Positions 8,418-17,237 of a stretch of 42,526 bases of DNA are shown piece after piece; the first letter of the stretch is position 1, and each line of letters starts with the position of its first letter. The notes below the pieces were generated by a model. The model searched no databases. It worked only from the letters and a program-made list of their open reading frames with translations, and had not been told where the DNA came from. Source of the stretch: Donghicola tyrosinivorans (lineage in GTDB: Bacteria; Pseudomonadota; Alphaproteobacteria; Rhodobacterales; Rhodobacteraceae); the NCBI RefSeq assembly GCF_003003355.1, contig NZ_PVTQ01000024.1, positions 1 through 42,526 of the forward strand, in the 5' to 3' direction. The position numbers and the translations under genes were made by a program.

Positions 8418-10412
8418 ATGATCCCGGAAATCGGACATTTCTCACTGGCATTGGCGCTGGCCTTGGCCATTGTTCAGAGCGTGTTGCCTATTCTGGGCGC
8501 GTCGCGCGGCAACGTCGTGTGGATGCAATCCGCGCAATCCTCGGCCATGGGGCAGGTGGTTTTTGTCGGGTTGGCCTTTGCCGCCTTGATGCGCTCTTTC
8601 GTGGTCAGCGACTTTACCGTGCTGAACGTGGTTGAGAATTCCCATTCGCTGAAACCGATGCTGTTCAAGATCGCCGGCACATGGGGCAGCCACGAAGGCT
8701 CGCTGCTGTTGTGGGTGCTGATCCTTGCGGTGTTCGGCGCGGGCGTGGCCTTGTTCGGATCGAACATCCCCGCCGCCACCAAGGCGCGCGTCCTGTCGGT
8801 GCAGGCCTGGATCAGCGTCGGTTTCCTGAGCTTCCTGCTGTTCACCTCGAACCCGTTCGAACGGGTCTTTCCGCCGCCCGCGAATGGCAATGACCTGAAC
8901 CCGCTGTTGCAGGACGTTGGTCTCGCCATGCATCCGCCGCTGCTGTATTTCGGGTATGTAGGCTTTTCCATCGTGTTTTCCTTTGCGGTTGCGGCCTTGC
9001 TCGAAGGGAGGGTCGATGCCGCCTGGGCGCGCTGGGTGCGGCCGTGGACGCTGGCTGCGTGGATGAGCCTGACAGCCGGGATCGCGCTGGGATCGTGGTG
9101 GGCTTATTACGAGTTGGGCTGGGGCGGCTGGTGGTTCTGGGACCCGGTGGAGAATGTCAGCTTCATGCCGTGGCTAATGGGAACGGCGCTGCTGCATTCC
9201 GCCATCGTCACGGAAAAGCGCGACGCCTTCAAAAGCTGGACGATCCTGCTGGCGATCCTGACATTTTCGTTGTCGCTGCTGGGCACCTTCATCGTGCGTT
9301 CGGGGCTGCTGACCTCGGTTCATGCGTTTGCCGTCGATCCAGAGCGCGGGCTGTACATCCTCGGGCTGTTGGGCCTGTCCATCGGCGGGTCGTTGGCGCT
9401 TTATGCGTGGCGGGCCCCCGAGATGGAGGGCGGCGGCCTGTTCCGGCCCGTCAGCCGAGAGGCAGGCCTGCTGCTCAACAATCTGATCCTCGCGGCGGCG
9501 ACCGGGACGGTGCTGTTCGGAACGCTCTACCCGCTGCTGCTGGAGGCGTTGACCGGCGACAAGATTTCGGTCGGACCACCGTTCTTCAACGCCGCTTTCG
9601 TCCCGATGATGCTGGTCCTCGTGCTGTTCATGGGGATCGGGCCGTTCCTGTCGTGGAAGCGCGCCGATATTGGCGGGGTGCTCCAACGGGTGCGCTTCGT
9701 GGCGCTGCTGTGCCTCGCTGCGACTCTGATGCTTTGGTATGTTCAGACCGGTGCGCCTGTGTTGGCCTATGTCGCGGTTGCCGCAGCGCTCTGGCTGCTG
9801 TTTGCGACGCTTCGGGAATGGGCGCTGCGGATCAAGCTGTTCGACGCACCGCTGTCCGAATCGGCCCGCCGCGCCCGCGCACTACCACGGGCGTCGCATG
9901 GCATGACGCTGGCTCATGCCGGGCTGGCGGTGGTCATACTGGGCATGGTCGGGTCAAGCGCCTGGAAGAGCGAAGAAATAGCCTTTGTCCGACCTGGGGA
10001 CCGCATCGAGATTGCCGGGTTCGAGGTCCTGTTCGAGGGGGTCGAGAAGCGTCGCGGGCCGAATTATCTGGCCGATCAGGGCCGGTTGAAGGTTTGGCGC
10101 AATGGCAGCTACGTGACGACTTTGTTCCCCGAACGGCGCAGCTATCCCGTGGCCCGGTCGACGACAACGGAATCCGCGATCCGCTCGACCCTGGCAGGGG
10201 ATCTCTACGCCTCGATCACGGAACCGGCCTCGGACACGGCGGCCAAGGGCGGGGCGTGGACCCTGCGCATCCTGTACGAACCGCTGGTGAACCTGCTGTG
10301 GATTGGTGCGGGCCTGCTGGTGCTGGGTGGCGCGCTGTCGCTATCGGACCGTCGCCTGCGCGTCGGGGCGCCACGGCGGGCGCGCCGACCGCAACCCCAG
10401 CCCGCCGAATAG
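8418..10412 (+). CDS. ccmF: Cytochrome c-type biogenesis protein CcmF (heme lyase)
   Basis: A 664-residue polytopic inner-membrane protein of the heme-handling family, which joins heme from holo-CcmE to apocytochromes c at the periplasmic face. The tryptophan-rich signature GGWWFWDPVENVSFMPWL (about residues 236-253) is diagnostic. About fifteen hydrophobic segments, the conserved AMHPPLLYFGY loop and a soluble domain near the C-terminus all agree with CcmF, and the length is normal. GGGAGG lies 9 bp before the ATG. It starts the ccmF-ccmG-ccmH-ccmI run. ccmA to ccmE are absent from the window and are presumably encoded elsewhere. Confidence 0.95.
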   Translation: MIPEIGHFSLALALALAIVQSVLPILGASRGNVVWMQSAQSSAMGQVVFVGLAFAALMRSFVVSDFTVLNVVENSHSLKPMLFKIAGTWGSHEGSLLLWVLILAVFGAGVALFGSNIPAATKARVLSVQAWISVGFLSFLLFTSNPFERVFPPPANGNDLNPLLQDVGLAMHPPLLYFGYVGFSIVFSFAVAALLEGRVDAAWARWVRPWTLAAWMSLTAGIALGSWWAYYELGWGGWWFWDPVENVSFMPWLMGTALLHSAIVTEKRDAFKSWTILLAILTFSLSLLGTFIVRSGLLTSVHAFAVDPERGLYILGLLGLSIGGSLALYAWRAPEMEGGGLFRPVSREAGLLLNNLILAAATGTVLFGTLYPLLLEALTGDKISVGPPFFNAAFVPMMLVLVLFMGIGPFLSWKRADIGGVLQRVRFVALLCLAATLMLWYVQTGAPVLAYVAVAAALWLLFATLREWALRIKLFDAPLSESARRARALPRASHGMTLAHAGLAVVILGMVGSSAWKSEEIAFVRPGDRIEIAGFEVLFEGVEKRRGPNYLADQGRLKVWRNGSYVTTLFPERRSYPVARSTTTESAIRSTLAGDLYASITEPASDTAAKGGAWTLRILYEPLVNLLWIGAGLLVLGGALSLSDRRLRVGAPRRARRPQPQPAE

Positions 10413-10420
10413 GAGTGACC

Positions 10421-10975
10421 ATGAAACGCATGTTAGCCGGGCTGCCGTTGGTGTTGGCGGCCATCCTCGGGGCCTTTTTCCTTTGGGGACTGGACCCTGA
10501 GCGTGACCCAAATGATATCCCCTCGGTTCTGATCTCGCACCCGGTGCCGGAGTTTGCGCTGGACCCGGTCCCAGGACTCGACGTGCCGGGCCTTGCAACA
10601 GCGGACCTGTCGGGCAATCCCGGCCCCGTGGTGGTCAATGTCTTTGCCTCGTGGTGCGTGCCGTGCAAGGCCGAACATGCGGTCCTGTCGCGGTTCGTCG
10701 AACGGGACGGGGTGCGCCTTCTGGGCATCAACTACAAGGACAAGCCCGAGGACGCCCTGCGTTGGCTCGCCGAGTTGGGCAACCCGTACAGTGCCATCGG
10801 CTCTGACCTCGATGGTCGGGCGGGTATCGAATGGGGCATTTCCGGCGTTCCGGAAACCTTCATCGTCGGCGGAGACGGAACGGTTCTGTATCGCTATGTC
10901 GGGCCGATCGTGGGCGAGGACGCCGTGGCAAAATTCACGCTCGCGTTGCAGCAGGCGCAAGGCGGCCTGTCATGA
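10421..10975 (+). CDS. ccmG: CcmG/DsbE thioredoxin-like thiol:disulfide oxidoreductase
   Basis: A 184-residue membrane-anchored periplasmic thioredoxin. One N-terminal helix (about 5-23) is followed by a thioredoxin fold with the active site WCVPC (Cys79, Cys82) and a cis-proline in SGVPETF. In the cytochrome c maturation pathway it keeps the CXXCH thiols of the apocytochrome, or of CcmH, reduced before heme attachment. The ATG at 10421 has AGGAG 5 bp upstream, directly after the ccmF stop. Its own stop overlaps the ccmH start by 4 bp. The order and size are standard. Confidence 0.93.
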   Translation: MKRMLAGLPLVLAAILGAFFLWGLDPERDPNDIPSVLISHPVPEFALDPVPGLDVPGLATADLSGNPGPVVVNVFASWCVPCKAEHAVLSRFVERDGVRLLGINYKDKPEDALRWLAELGNPYSAIGSDLDGRAGIEWGISGVPETFIVGGDGTVLYRYVGPIVGEDAVAKFTLALQQAQGGLS

Positions 10976-11445
10976 GGGCGGTGGTGCTCGCCGTTCTGTT
11001 GGCTGTCTTGCCCATGCTCGCGCAGGCTGTAGAGCCGGACGAGATCCTGGCCGACCCGGCGCTTGAGGCGCGCGCCCGCGTGATCTCCAAGCAGCTGCGC
11101 TGCGTGGTTTGCCAGAGCCAGGACATCGACAGTTCCAACGCCGGGGTGGCGCGGGATTTGCGGCTGCTCGTACGTGAACGGCTGACCGCGGGCGACAGCA
11201 ATGCGGAAGTGGTCGACTACATCCACGCGCGCTACGGAGATTTCGTCCTGTTGAAACCGCCGTTCACACGTCGGACCGTGGTGCTTTGGCTTGCGCCGCT
11301 GGTCCTGATTTTTGCAGCGGTGCTGACCGGGGGGCTCAGTCTTTCGCGGGCCCGACGCCGACGCACCGACGCGGCGCTCGATCCCGAAGACGAGGCGCGC
11401 ATTGCAGCGGCCATGGACCGATACAAACAGGGAGGATCGGAATGA
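10972..11445 (+). CDS. ccmH: Cytochrome c-type biogenesis protein CcmH
   Basis: A 157-residue protein with a signal peptide (about 1-19), the periplasmic LRCVVCQ motif (Cys44, Cys47) that presents apocytochrome to the heme lyase, and one C-terminal helix (about 104-126). The length matches single-domain CcmH proteins, in which the TPR part is a separate CcmI. The ATG sits inside the end of ccmG (4-bp overlap), and the stop overlaps the ccmI start by 4 bp, so ccmG, ccmH and ccmI are translationally coupled. Confidence 0.93.
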   Translation: MRAVVLAVLLAVLPMLAQAVEPDEILADPALEARARVISKQLRCVVCQSQDIDSSNAGVARDLRLLVRERLTAGDSNAEVVDYIHARYGDFVLLKPPFTRRTVVLWLAPLVLIFAAVLTGGLSLSRARRRRTDAALDPEDEARIAAAMDRYKQGGSE

Positions 11446-12578
11446 TCTGGGGTATTTTCGCCATCATGGCGATTGCTGGTCTGACCATCGCGCTGTTTCC
11501 GATGCGCCGGGCAGGCATGGCACCGGTCTTGCGCGCCGACGCCGTGCCGGCGGTTCTGGTCGACCAGCTCGAAGAAATCGACCGCGACATGGCGCGGGGG
11601 CTGGTCTCTGCACCCGAAGCAGAGGCCGCAAGGCAGGAAATCCGCCGCCGCATGGCGCAGGTGCTGCGGCGCGCTGATCGGCAGACCGTCACGACGACAG
11701 GCGGGCGCGGCGCGCTGATCCTCGCGGCGGTGTTTGTCCCGGTCATGGCCTTTGGCTACTATTCGTTCGCCGGTGCGCCCGACGTGCCGGCTGTGGCCTT
11801 CGCCGACCGCGCCGACGAGCGCGCCGACACGCGACGGATCGCCGATTTGGCTGGGCAATTGCGCGAAAGGCTGAGGGCCGATCCCGACGGCGGCCCGACC
11901 GATGGCTGGATGTTGTTGGGCCAGACCTATGCGCGCATGGGACAATTCGACGAAGCCGTTACCGCCTTCCGGACGGCCTCTGGCCGTGACGACGCGGTTT
12001 CGGCGACATGGTCGATGCTGGCCGAGGCGATGATCCGGGCCAATGACGGAACCGTCACGCCGGACGCGGTGACCGCTTTGAACAGGGCGCTGACGCTGGA
12101 CCTCTCGAACCCGGCGGCGGCGTTCTACCTTGCGATCGCGGACGCGCAGGCAGGAGAGGTCGGGGCAGCTCATGACCGCCTGACGGCGCGACTGGCCGAG
12201 ACGCCGGGCTACCAGCCCTGGATGGACACCTATATTGCGCAGGCGAATGCATTCGCACAAACACTCGGCCGGGCGCCCATCGCGTCGCGTGCGCCTGTTG
12301 CCCGCAGCCCCAGTGCCGCCGATGTCGCCGCCGCACAGGAGATGAGCGAAGGCGACAGGGCGGTTTTCATACGGTCCATGGTGGATCGTCTGGCGACGCG
12401 GCTTGAGGATGAACCGGATGACGTGAACGGATGGCTCAGGCTGGCGAATGCCTATGGCGTGCTCCAAGAGATGGACAAGGCGCGGGACGCTTACCTTCGC
12501 GCGGATGCGCTGTTGCCCGAGGGCGATGCGCGCAAGGCAGAGGTCAGGGCAAGCATCGCACGTCTGGAAAACCCGTGA
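11442..12578 (+). CDS. ccmI: Cytochrome c biogenesis protein CcmI (TPR domain)
   Basis: A 378-residue protein that begins with one membrane helix, then the cytoplasmic heptad-rich segment LVDQLEEIDRDMARGL typical of CcmI, a second helix (about 88-106) and a periplasmic TPR region. Repeat-like units are visible around DGWMLLGQTYARMGQFDEAV and DVNGWLRLANAYGVLQEMD. CcmI acts as a chaperone that binds apocytochrome c and hands it to CcmF-CcmH. The ATG is preceded by GGAGG and overlaps the ccmH stop by 4 bp. It is the last gene of the plus-strand run; the next gene is convergent. Confidence 0.92.
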   Translation: MIWGIFAIMAIAGLTIALFPMRRAGMAPVLRADAVPAVLVDQLEEIDRDMARGLVSAPEAEAARQEIRRRMAQVLRRADRQTVTTTGGRGALILAAVFVPVMAFGYYSFAGAPDVPAVAFADRADERADTRRIADLAGQLRERLRADPDGGPTDGWMLLGQTYARMGQFDEAVTAFRTASGRDDAVSATWSMLAEAMIRANDGTVTPDAVTALNRALTLDLSNPAAAFYLAIADAQAGEVGAAHDRLTARLAETPGYQPWMDTYIAQANAFAQTLGRAPIASRAPVARSPSAADVAAAQEMSEGDRAVFIRSMVDRLATRLEDEPDDVNGWLRLANAYGVLQEMDKARDAYLRADALLPEGDARKAEVRASIARLENP

Positions 12579-13121
12579 TCAGTCCGGGTTACCGGGCCGC
12601 CATGTCCATCGTTGACCGTCGTGTACCAGGTGGATCGGGGCGAGAGGATGGATATCCAGCCGGAACCCGGCAATAGGCGGCAGGTCCAGCGCGCTGACAA
12701 TGACTCCGCGCAGCACGGGCGGGGCCGCCAGAGCCACCACACGATCTGCCGACGAGGCCGCCATCTGGTCCAGCCAGGGTCGTACGGTCGCGCAGAGGTC
12801 TGTCAGGGAGGTACCCCCGCCGGGGCGAGCTTCGGGGTCACGGGTCCACAGTGACAGTGCCTCGGGATCGGTGGCGGCGACTTCGTCCAGGGTCATGTCT
12901 GTCCAGTGCCCGAAATCCTGCGCGCCGAGCGCCGCGCAGTCGTTTGGCTGCAATCCAAGCTCCAAGGCCAAGACACCGGTCCCTGGCGCGGTCTGGCAAG
13001 CACTGCCCCCAAGCCGGCCAGAGAGGGTACGTGCCCGCTGTACCTGCGCAGCGCTCATATCCGCGGCAAGGCGAAAGGGGTGATGCGCAGACATGGGCGC
13101 GGCAACGAGGATCAGGCGCAT
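12579..13121 (-). CDS. Histidine-phosphatase-superfamily-like protein lacking catalytic histidines
   Basis: A 180-residue protein whose outline resembles small histidine phosphatases: an N-terminal strand MRLILVAAP where active members have RHG, a middle block PEARPGGGTSLTDLCATV like the PEGGES region, and a late block AAPPVLRGVIVSALDLPP where active members have a TH-x-x-x-R motif. Both catalytic histidines are absent (RHG replaced by AAP, TH by AA), so phosphatase activity is unlikely. It begins next to the B12 riboswitch and faces away from cbtB-cbtA. Position suggests a corrinoid-linked or cobalt-linked role, as CobC-type phosphatases belong to the same superfamily. The family call is moderate; the role is inference. 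Confidence 0.6.
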   Translation of the reverse strand: MRLILVAAPMSAHHPFRLAADMSAAQVQRARTLSGRLGGSACQTAPGTGVLALELGLQPNDCAALGAQDFGHWTDMTLDEVAATDPEALSLWTRDPEARPGGGTSLTDLCATVRPWLDQMAASSADRVVALAAPPVLRGVIVSALDLPPIAGFRLDIHPLAPIHLVHDGQRWTWRPGNPD

Positions 13122-13149
13122 GGGGGGCTTTCGTACAGGCGAGGCAAGA

Positions 13150-13270
13150 AAATGTTGGCAGCTCGAGGCATTCTGGCCTATCGATCAGACACAGGGGAAT
13201 ACGGAAGCCGGTGAAAATCCGGCACGGTCGCGCCACTGTGATCGCGCAAGCGTAAGTCAGACACGGATCC
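13150..13270 (+). ncRNA. Cobalamin (B12) riboswitch
   Basis: The core 13201-13240 contains GAAGCCGGTGAAAATCCGG followed by CACGGTCGCGCCACTGTGA. This is the highly conserved P5-P6 region of cobalamin riboswitches. The B12-box-like segment AAGTCAGACAC follows at 13255-13265. The outer boundaries are approximate because the P1-P3 arms are variable. It lies 41 bp before the cbtB start, so it probably represses cobalt-transporter expression when adenosylcobalamin is plentiful. Confidence 0.9.
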
Positions 13271-13310
13271 CTGGAAAATACTCATGACGCGTCATCAGAA
13301 GGAGTACCAA

Positions 13311-13523
13311 ATGACTGTCGCAACCCGTCCCGCCGTTTCGAGCGATCTTCCCGCCATCCCTATGCGGGACATTGCCCCTTGGGCGATCCTGGCCGCGCTG
13401 CTGGCTGTCCTGCTGGTCTATTTCGTTGGTGCAGAGCAGGGCGCATGGTCTGTTTTCGCCGGGACCGACGTGCACGAATTCGTGCACGATGCGCGCCACC
13501 TTCTTGGCTTTCCCTGCCACTAA
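13311..13523 (+). CDS. cbtB: CbtB, small subunit of predicted cobalt transporter
   Basis: A 70-residue protein with one membrane helix (about 25-42) and the C-terminal signature HEFVHDARHLLGFPCH, whose His residues and final Cys-His are the proposed cobalt ligands of CbtB. The ATG at 13311 is preceded by AAGGAG at a 6-bp distance; an upstream in-frame ATG at 13284 has no such site. It lies behind a B12 riboswitch and 9 bp ahead of cbtA, the standard arrangement in alphaproteobacteria. The transport function was predicted from this context in the literature. Confidence 0.93.
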   Translation: MTVATRPAVSSDLPAIPMRDIAPWAILAALLAVLLVYFVGAEQGAWSVFAGTDVHEFVHDARHLLGFPCH

Positions 13524-13532
13524 GTTACAGCG

Positions 13533-14243
13533 ATGACTCGTCTTCTTGTGCTCGGCCTTCTGGCCGGGCTGTTGGCGTCCGTGGTGACGTTCGGCGTGGC
13601 GCGACTTGTCGGTGAACCTGCGCTGGACGCGGCCATCGCGATGGAAACCACCGACAGCCACACACACGCGACAGATACGCCGGATCTTTCCGATACCGGC
13701 GGCATGTCGCGCCATTTGCAGGCTGGTCCTGGATTGTTCGTCGGTCTCGCCGCCGTGGGCGTGGCCCTGGGCGGGATCCTGGCAATCAGCTTTGCCGTGG
13801 CGCGGGGGCGGATCCTGCATGGATCGACACGGGCCACGGTGGCCTGGATCACGGCGTTGGGCTTTGCCGCGGTGATCGTCGTTCCCATGCTGAAGTTTCC
13901 GGGAAATCCGCCAGCAGTTGGCAACCCCGAAACGATCGGGGCGCGCACCCTGGCCTATTTCGCCTTTCTGGCGCTGTCGTTGGCAACCCTCGGGCCGGCT
14001 GTCTCGGCGGTGAAAGGGATCGCTTCGCGACGACGCAAGATGCTGATCGGGGCGGGGATCTACGCAGGGGTCATGTCCGGGGCAGCGATCCTGTTGCCCT
14101 CGTTCCACGAGGTGGACCCGGCCTTTCCGCGCGATCTGCTCTGGCAGTTCCGGGCATCGACATTGGCGGTGCAGGCAACGCTGTGGGCCAGCACGGGGAT
14201 CGCCTTTGGCTGGCTGGTCGAACGGTTCGGCCAATCCATTTGA
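13533..14243 (+). CDS. cbtA: CbtA, predicted cobalt transporter membrane subunit
   Basis: A 236-residue membrane protein with about five or six helices. The first helix (LLVLGLLAGLLASVVTFGVARLVGEPALD is the region, residues about 3-31) is the CbtA signature; a His-rich loop (DSHTHATD) follows, then helices that include GLFVGLAAVGVALGGILA and the block MLKFPGNPPAVGNPETI, both typical of CbtA. It probably moves Co2+ with CbtB for corrinoid synthesis. It lies 9 bp after cbtB in the same riboswitch-controlled transcript. Confidence 0.92.
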   Translation: MTRLLVLGLLAGLLASVVTFGVARLVGEPALDAAIAMETTDSHTHATDTPDLSDTGGMSRHLQAGPGLFVGLAAVGVALGGILAISFAVARGRILHGSTRATVAWITALGFAAVIVVPMLKFPGNPPAVGNPETIGARTLAYFAFLALSLATLGPAVSAVKGIASRRRKMLIGAGIYAGVMSGAAILLPSFHEVDPAFPRDLLWQFRASTLAVQATLWASTGIAFGWLVERFGQSI

Positions 14244-14466
14244 CGGGAGGTGTACAGATATCGGCACGGTGACGTTCAGAAAGTAACCTTCACGTTCGGT
14301 GCTTGCGGCGGAATTCCGGCGCGACCAAAGCGTTGCCAGATCAGCGAGTTGTTTCCCGATGTCAGGGCCGCAACTGGCCGTCCGCACGCGCGACTGGCCA
14401 AGACGCGTGGTTTGCGCGCAAGGCAGAGGTTCAGGCAATACTGGCGCAACTCGGGGGAGACTGAGG

Positions 14467-15087
14467 TCAGCCGACCCGACGGATCAGGCTAAATTGAAAA
14501 GCTTGCTCCGCGCCTTTCGGGGTTTGGTGGAGGTGGCGGCGATGCGCCACCGGCGCGAAACTGTCTGCCAAAAGCACCGCGATATTCTCGGGGCTGTAGC
14601 GGACGACCGGCAGGCCGCTGCACCGATCCGGTCCGTCCGGCGCAAAAGTGGCTATGATGGCATGGCCATCGATCCGGACGGCGCGTGTCAAGCTCTCGAT
14701 ATAGGCGGCTCTGTCGGCGGGGTCGGTGAGAAAGTGGAATACCGCCCTGTCATGCCACAGGTCGTACTGTCGCGTCGGCGACCAGGTGGTGATGTCTTTA
14801 CACAGCCAGGTCAAGCTGCCCCCTGCGGGCCCCAGCCGGTCTCGCGCGGCATCCAAGGCCACTTGCGACAGGTCCAAAATCGTCACGTCGCGCAGCCCCA
14901 TCGCCAGCACGGCGTCCGTGAAACGGGACATGCCGCCGCCTATGTCGATCACCGACGCGCCTCTGGGAATTCCGGCCATCCGAATTAGGTCGAGCGAAAC
15001 TGTCGGATCGTCCTGATGCCAGCTCAGGCTGGTCTCGGGCGTCTTGCCGTAGACGGTGTCCCAGTGTTCTTTTCGATCGACTGACAT
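14467..15087 (-). CDS. Class I SAM-dependent methyltransferase
   Basis: A 206-residue cytosolic protein with a Rossmann-like methyltransferase fold. VIDIGGGMSRFTD is motif I (SAM binding), VTILDLSQVAL gives the acidic residue that binds the ribose, and DITTWSPTRQYDLWHDRAVFHF holds motifs II and III. The N-terminus (DRKEHWDTVYGKTPETSLSW) is typical of a broad subfamily often annotated only as methyltransferase; related proteins occur in metalloid or thiol resistance. The start at 15087 is chosen by similarity; ATG at 15093 is two codons earlier, and neither has a strong ribosome binding site. The substrate is unknown. It is convergent with cbtA across a 223-bp gap with no recognisable feature. 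Confidence 0.85.
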   Translation of the reverse strand: MSVDRKEHWDTVYGKTPETSLSWHQDDPTVSLDLIRMAGIPRGASVIDIGGGMSRFTDAVLAMGLRDVTILDLSQVALDAARDRLGPAGGSLTWLCKDITTWSPTRQYDLWHDRAVFHFLTDPADRAAYIESLTRAVRIDGHAIIATFAPDGPDRCSGLPVVRYSPENIAVLLADSFAPVAHRRHLHQTPKGAEQAFQFSLIRRVG

Positions 15088-15160
15088 GGCCATGCCCACT
15101 GACGCGGATCTGCAGACCAACTAAAGGTCCAACATATTCCATATACATAATGTTTAAATG

Positions 15161-17230
15161 TCAGTTCGGCAAGGTTGCCCGATCGAGAGCCTTCAGCACG
15201 GATCGGTCCGTCAGGATTTCCGACAGGACGATACCCTCTGGCGCGCCCGGTCCATAGACGACGTTGAAGGGGATGCCGTAACGGTCGAAGCTTTCGAGAT
15301 AGCGCGCAATCGACTCGTCCGGGCGCGTCCAGTCGGCCTGCATGAGGGTGATGCCGTCAGCGGACAGCGCCGTGCGCACCGGGTCGCGTTCCAGCACCAG
15401 GGCTTTGTTGGCCTTGCAGGTCAGGCACCAATCCGCAGTGACATCGACAAAGACGACCTGCCCGCCCGACACCTGCCGCGCGATCTCGGCGCGGGCAAAG
15501 CTTTGCCAAGCCAGCGCGCTGCCGTCCGGCGCGGGGGAGGCGGCGGGCGTGGACACGAAGGGAGCGGCCACCAACGTCACAGCGACCAGAAGCGCCGCGC
15601 CAGACAGGCGCGGACCCGGTGACAGGCGGCTGAGCGACAGCAACCCGGTCACCGACAGCGCCAATGCCAGCACGATGAGCGCAGTCCACGGCCCGGCGAC
15701 ACCGCTCATGACCCAGACCAGCCACCCGAGCGTGGCCAACAGCATCAGCCCCAGAACCACCTTGACCAGCAGCATCCAGCGCCCGGGCTTCGGCAGGCAC
15801 GTCACCACTCCTGGCCACGCCGCGACCAGCAGGTATGGCAGAGCCAGCCCCAGCCCCAGCGCGGTAAAGATCACGGCGATATCGAGACCCCGACCGGCCA
15901 GCGCAAAGGCTATGGCGGTGCCCAGCAGCGGCGCGGAACAGGGCGTGGCCATGACCGCCGCGAAAAGGCCTGTGGCAAAATCTCCGCCGCCGTTATTGGC
16001 CATCCATGTCTGGAGCCTGGACGGCAAGGAAATCTCGAACGCGCCCAGCAGGTTGCCGGAAAAAACCGTCATCACGACGATCAGACCTGCAAGGAAGACC
16101 GGGTTCTGGAATTGCAGACCCCAACCCACGGACACACCCGCCCATTTCAATCCGTAGAGTACCGCCGCAAGCGCCCACATGAAGGTGAGGACCCCGGCGG
16201 CGGCGGCAAGAAAACCGCGGCGGATGCGCGGGCGATCCTCTGAGCCGTGGCGCAGGACAGACGAGAACTTGATCGACAGGACGGGCAGCACGCAGGGCAT
16301 AACGTTCAGGATCAGACCGCCAAGGAAGGCAAGCGCGGCGATCCCGGCCAGCATCCCCGCCCCGGTCCTCCGCGTTGCCAGACGAAAGGGCGGGGCAGGG
16401 GCGCTTGCCACCTTTGTGGCTGGCACCGTAAAGGCGCGGGTGTCCCCGTCGGTCACTGTGATACGCGGTGTCTCGGGCGGGCCAGAGGACAGGATCGGGA
16501 GCCGCGCCCAAAGCAGGCGTCCGTCTTCGCCCAGCCGAATGTCGGGTGCACCGAAGGTGACGCCGTCACCGGCCTCGGGGAAGATGTCGGGCGCGTCGAA
16601 GGCCTTGGTGCTGCGCAGCGCGACGGTCAGGCTGCGGGCCGCGTCATCCACATGGAATTGCGCCGAGGTGATGCGCGGAACGGGGGCCATTTGCGGGACC
16701 TTGTCCACGAAACGCGCAATCCTGTCGGCAGAGGTCTGGTCGATGCCGCTGCCCGGCGGCAGGTCGAGCGTCAGGACGAAATCCTCAGGCACGCAGATGT
16801 CGGAGCATACCAGCAGCGACACGGCCGCGTGCAGCCGGGCCGCGGTGCCGGGCTGTTTCAGCGTGATCCGCAAGGGGAACACAACCTCTCCATGATAGCC
16901 GAAATTCTGGATGCCGAAGGCGGTGAAGCGTTCCGGTGCAGGCCATTGAAAATCGACTTCGGCGATGTTGGTCGAGCCGGACCAGTCGACCCGGGGCGGT
17001 GTGCCGACCTCTCCCGGCGTGCGCCAATAGGTCTTCCATCCCTCGGATATGGTCAGGTCCAACCCGGCGGCCAAGCTGCGTGATCCCGGCGCCACACCGT
17101 TTTGCGCGGTGATGAGCCGGGCAATGACAGGGGTCGAACGATAAACGTCCGACGTGGCGGCCAAGGCCCCGCTCGCAATCAGCGACAGGGCGGTCAGAAA
17201 CCCGACAAAATACGTCTTCCGGCGCAGCAT
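15161..17230 (-). CDS. scsB: DsbD/ScsB-like protein-disulfide reductase
   Basis: A 689-residue membrane reductase that carries electrons from cytoplasmic thioredoxin to periplasmic thiol proteins. A signal peptide is followed by a long periplasmic domain with the Cys pair in LLVCSDICVPEDF, then eight membrane helices with the transfer cysteines in NVMPCVLPV and ATPCSAPLLG, and a C-terminal thioredoxin domain with WCLTC (Cys602, Cys605). The large N-terminal domain is that of ScsB (suppressor of copper sensitivity) rather than classical DsbD. A GTG at 17236 is an alternative start two codons upstream. It ends the minus-strand operon behind a CueR-type promoter. The DsbA-like protein at 22655-23386 is its likely partner. 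Confidence 0.9.
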   Translation of the reverse strand: MLRRKTYFVGFLTALSLIASGALAATSDVYRSTPVIARLITAQNGVAPGSRSLAAGLDLTISEGWKTYWRTPGEVGTPPRVDWSGSTNIAEVDFQWPAPERFTAFGIQNFGYHGEVVFPLRITLKQPGTAARLHAAVSLLVCSDICVPEDFVLTLDLPPGSGIDQTSADRIARFVDKVPQMAPVPRITSAQFHVDDAARSLTVALRSTKAFDAPDIFPEAGDGVTFGAPDIRLGEDGRLLWARLPILSSGPPETPRITVTDGDTRAFTVPATKVASAPAPPFRLATRRTGAGMLAGIAALAFLGGLILNVMPCVLPVLSIKFSSVLRHGSEDRPRIRRGFLAAAAGVLTFMWALAAVLYGLKWAGVSVGWGLQFQNPVFLAGLIVVMTVFSGNLLGAFEISLPSRLQTWMANNGGGDFATGLFAAVMATPCSAPLLGTAIAFALAGRGLDIAVIFTALGLGLALPYLLVAAWPGVVTCLPKPGRWMLLVKVVLGLMLLATLGWLVWVMSGVAGPWTALIVLALALSVTGLLSLSRLSPGPRLSGAALLVAVTLVAAPFVSTPAASPAPDGSALAWQSFARAEIARQVSGGQVVFVDVTADWCLTCKANKALVLERDPVRTALSADGITLMQADWTRPDESIARYLESFDRYGIPFNVVYGPGAPEGIVLSEILTDRSVLKALDRATLPN

Positions 17231-17237
17231 GGTCACG

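Noticed and set aside
9044-10420. Plus-strand frame overlapping ccmF and running into ccmG
   Set aside because: Out-of-frame reading of ccmF; only the part from 10421 (ccmG) has a family match and a ribosome binding site.
11232-12467. Minus-strand open frame opposite ccmH-ccmI
   Set aside because: No domain, Arg/His-rich shadow composition, antisense to co-translated genes.
14244-14466. Possible gene or RNA between cbtA and the methyltransferase
   Set aside because: No start with a ribosome binding site, no conserved motif, no strong hairpin seen.
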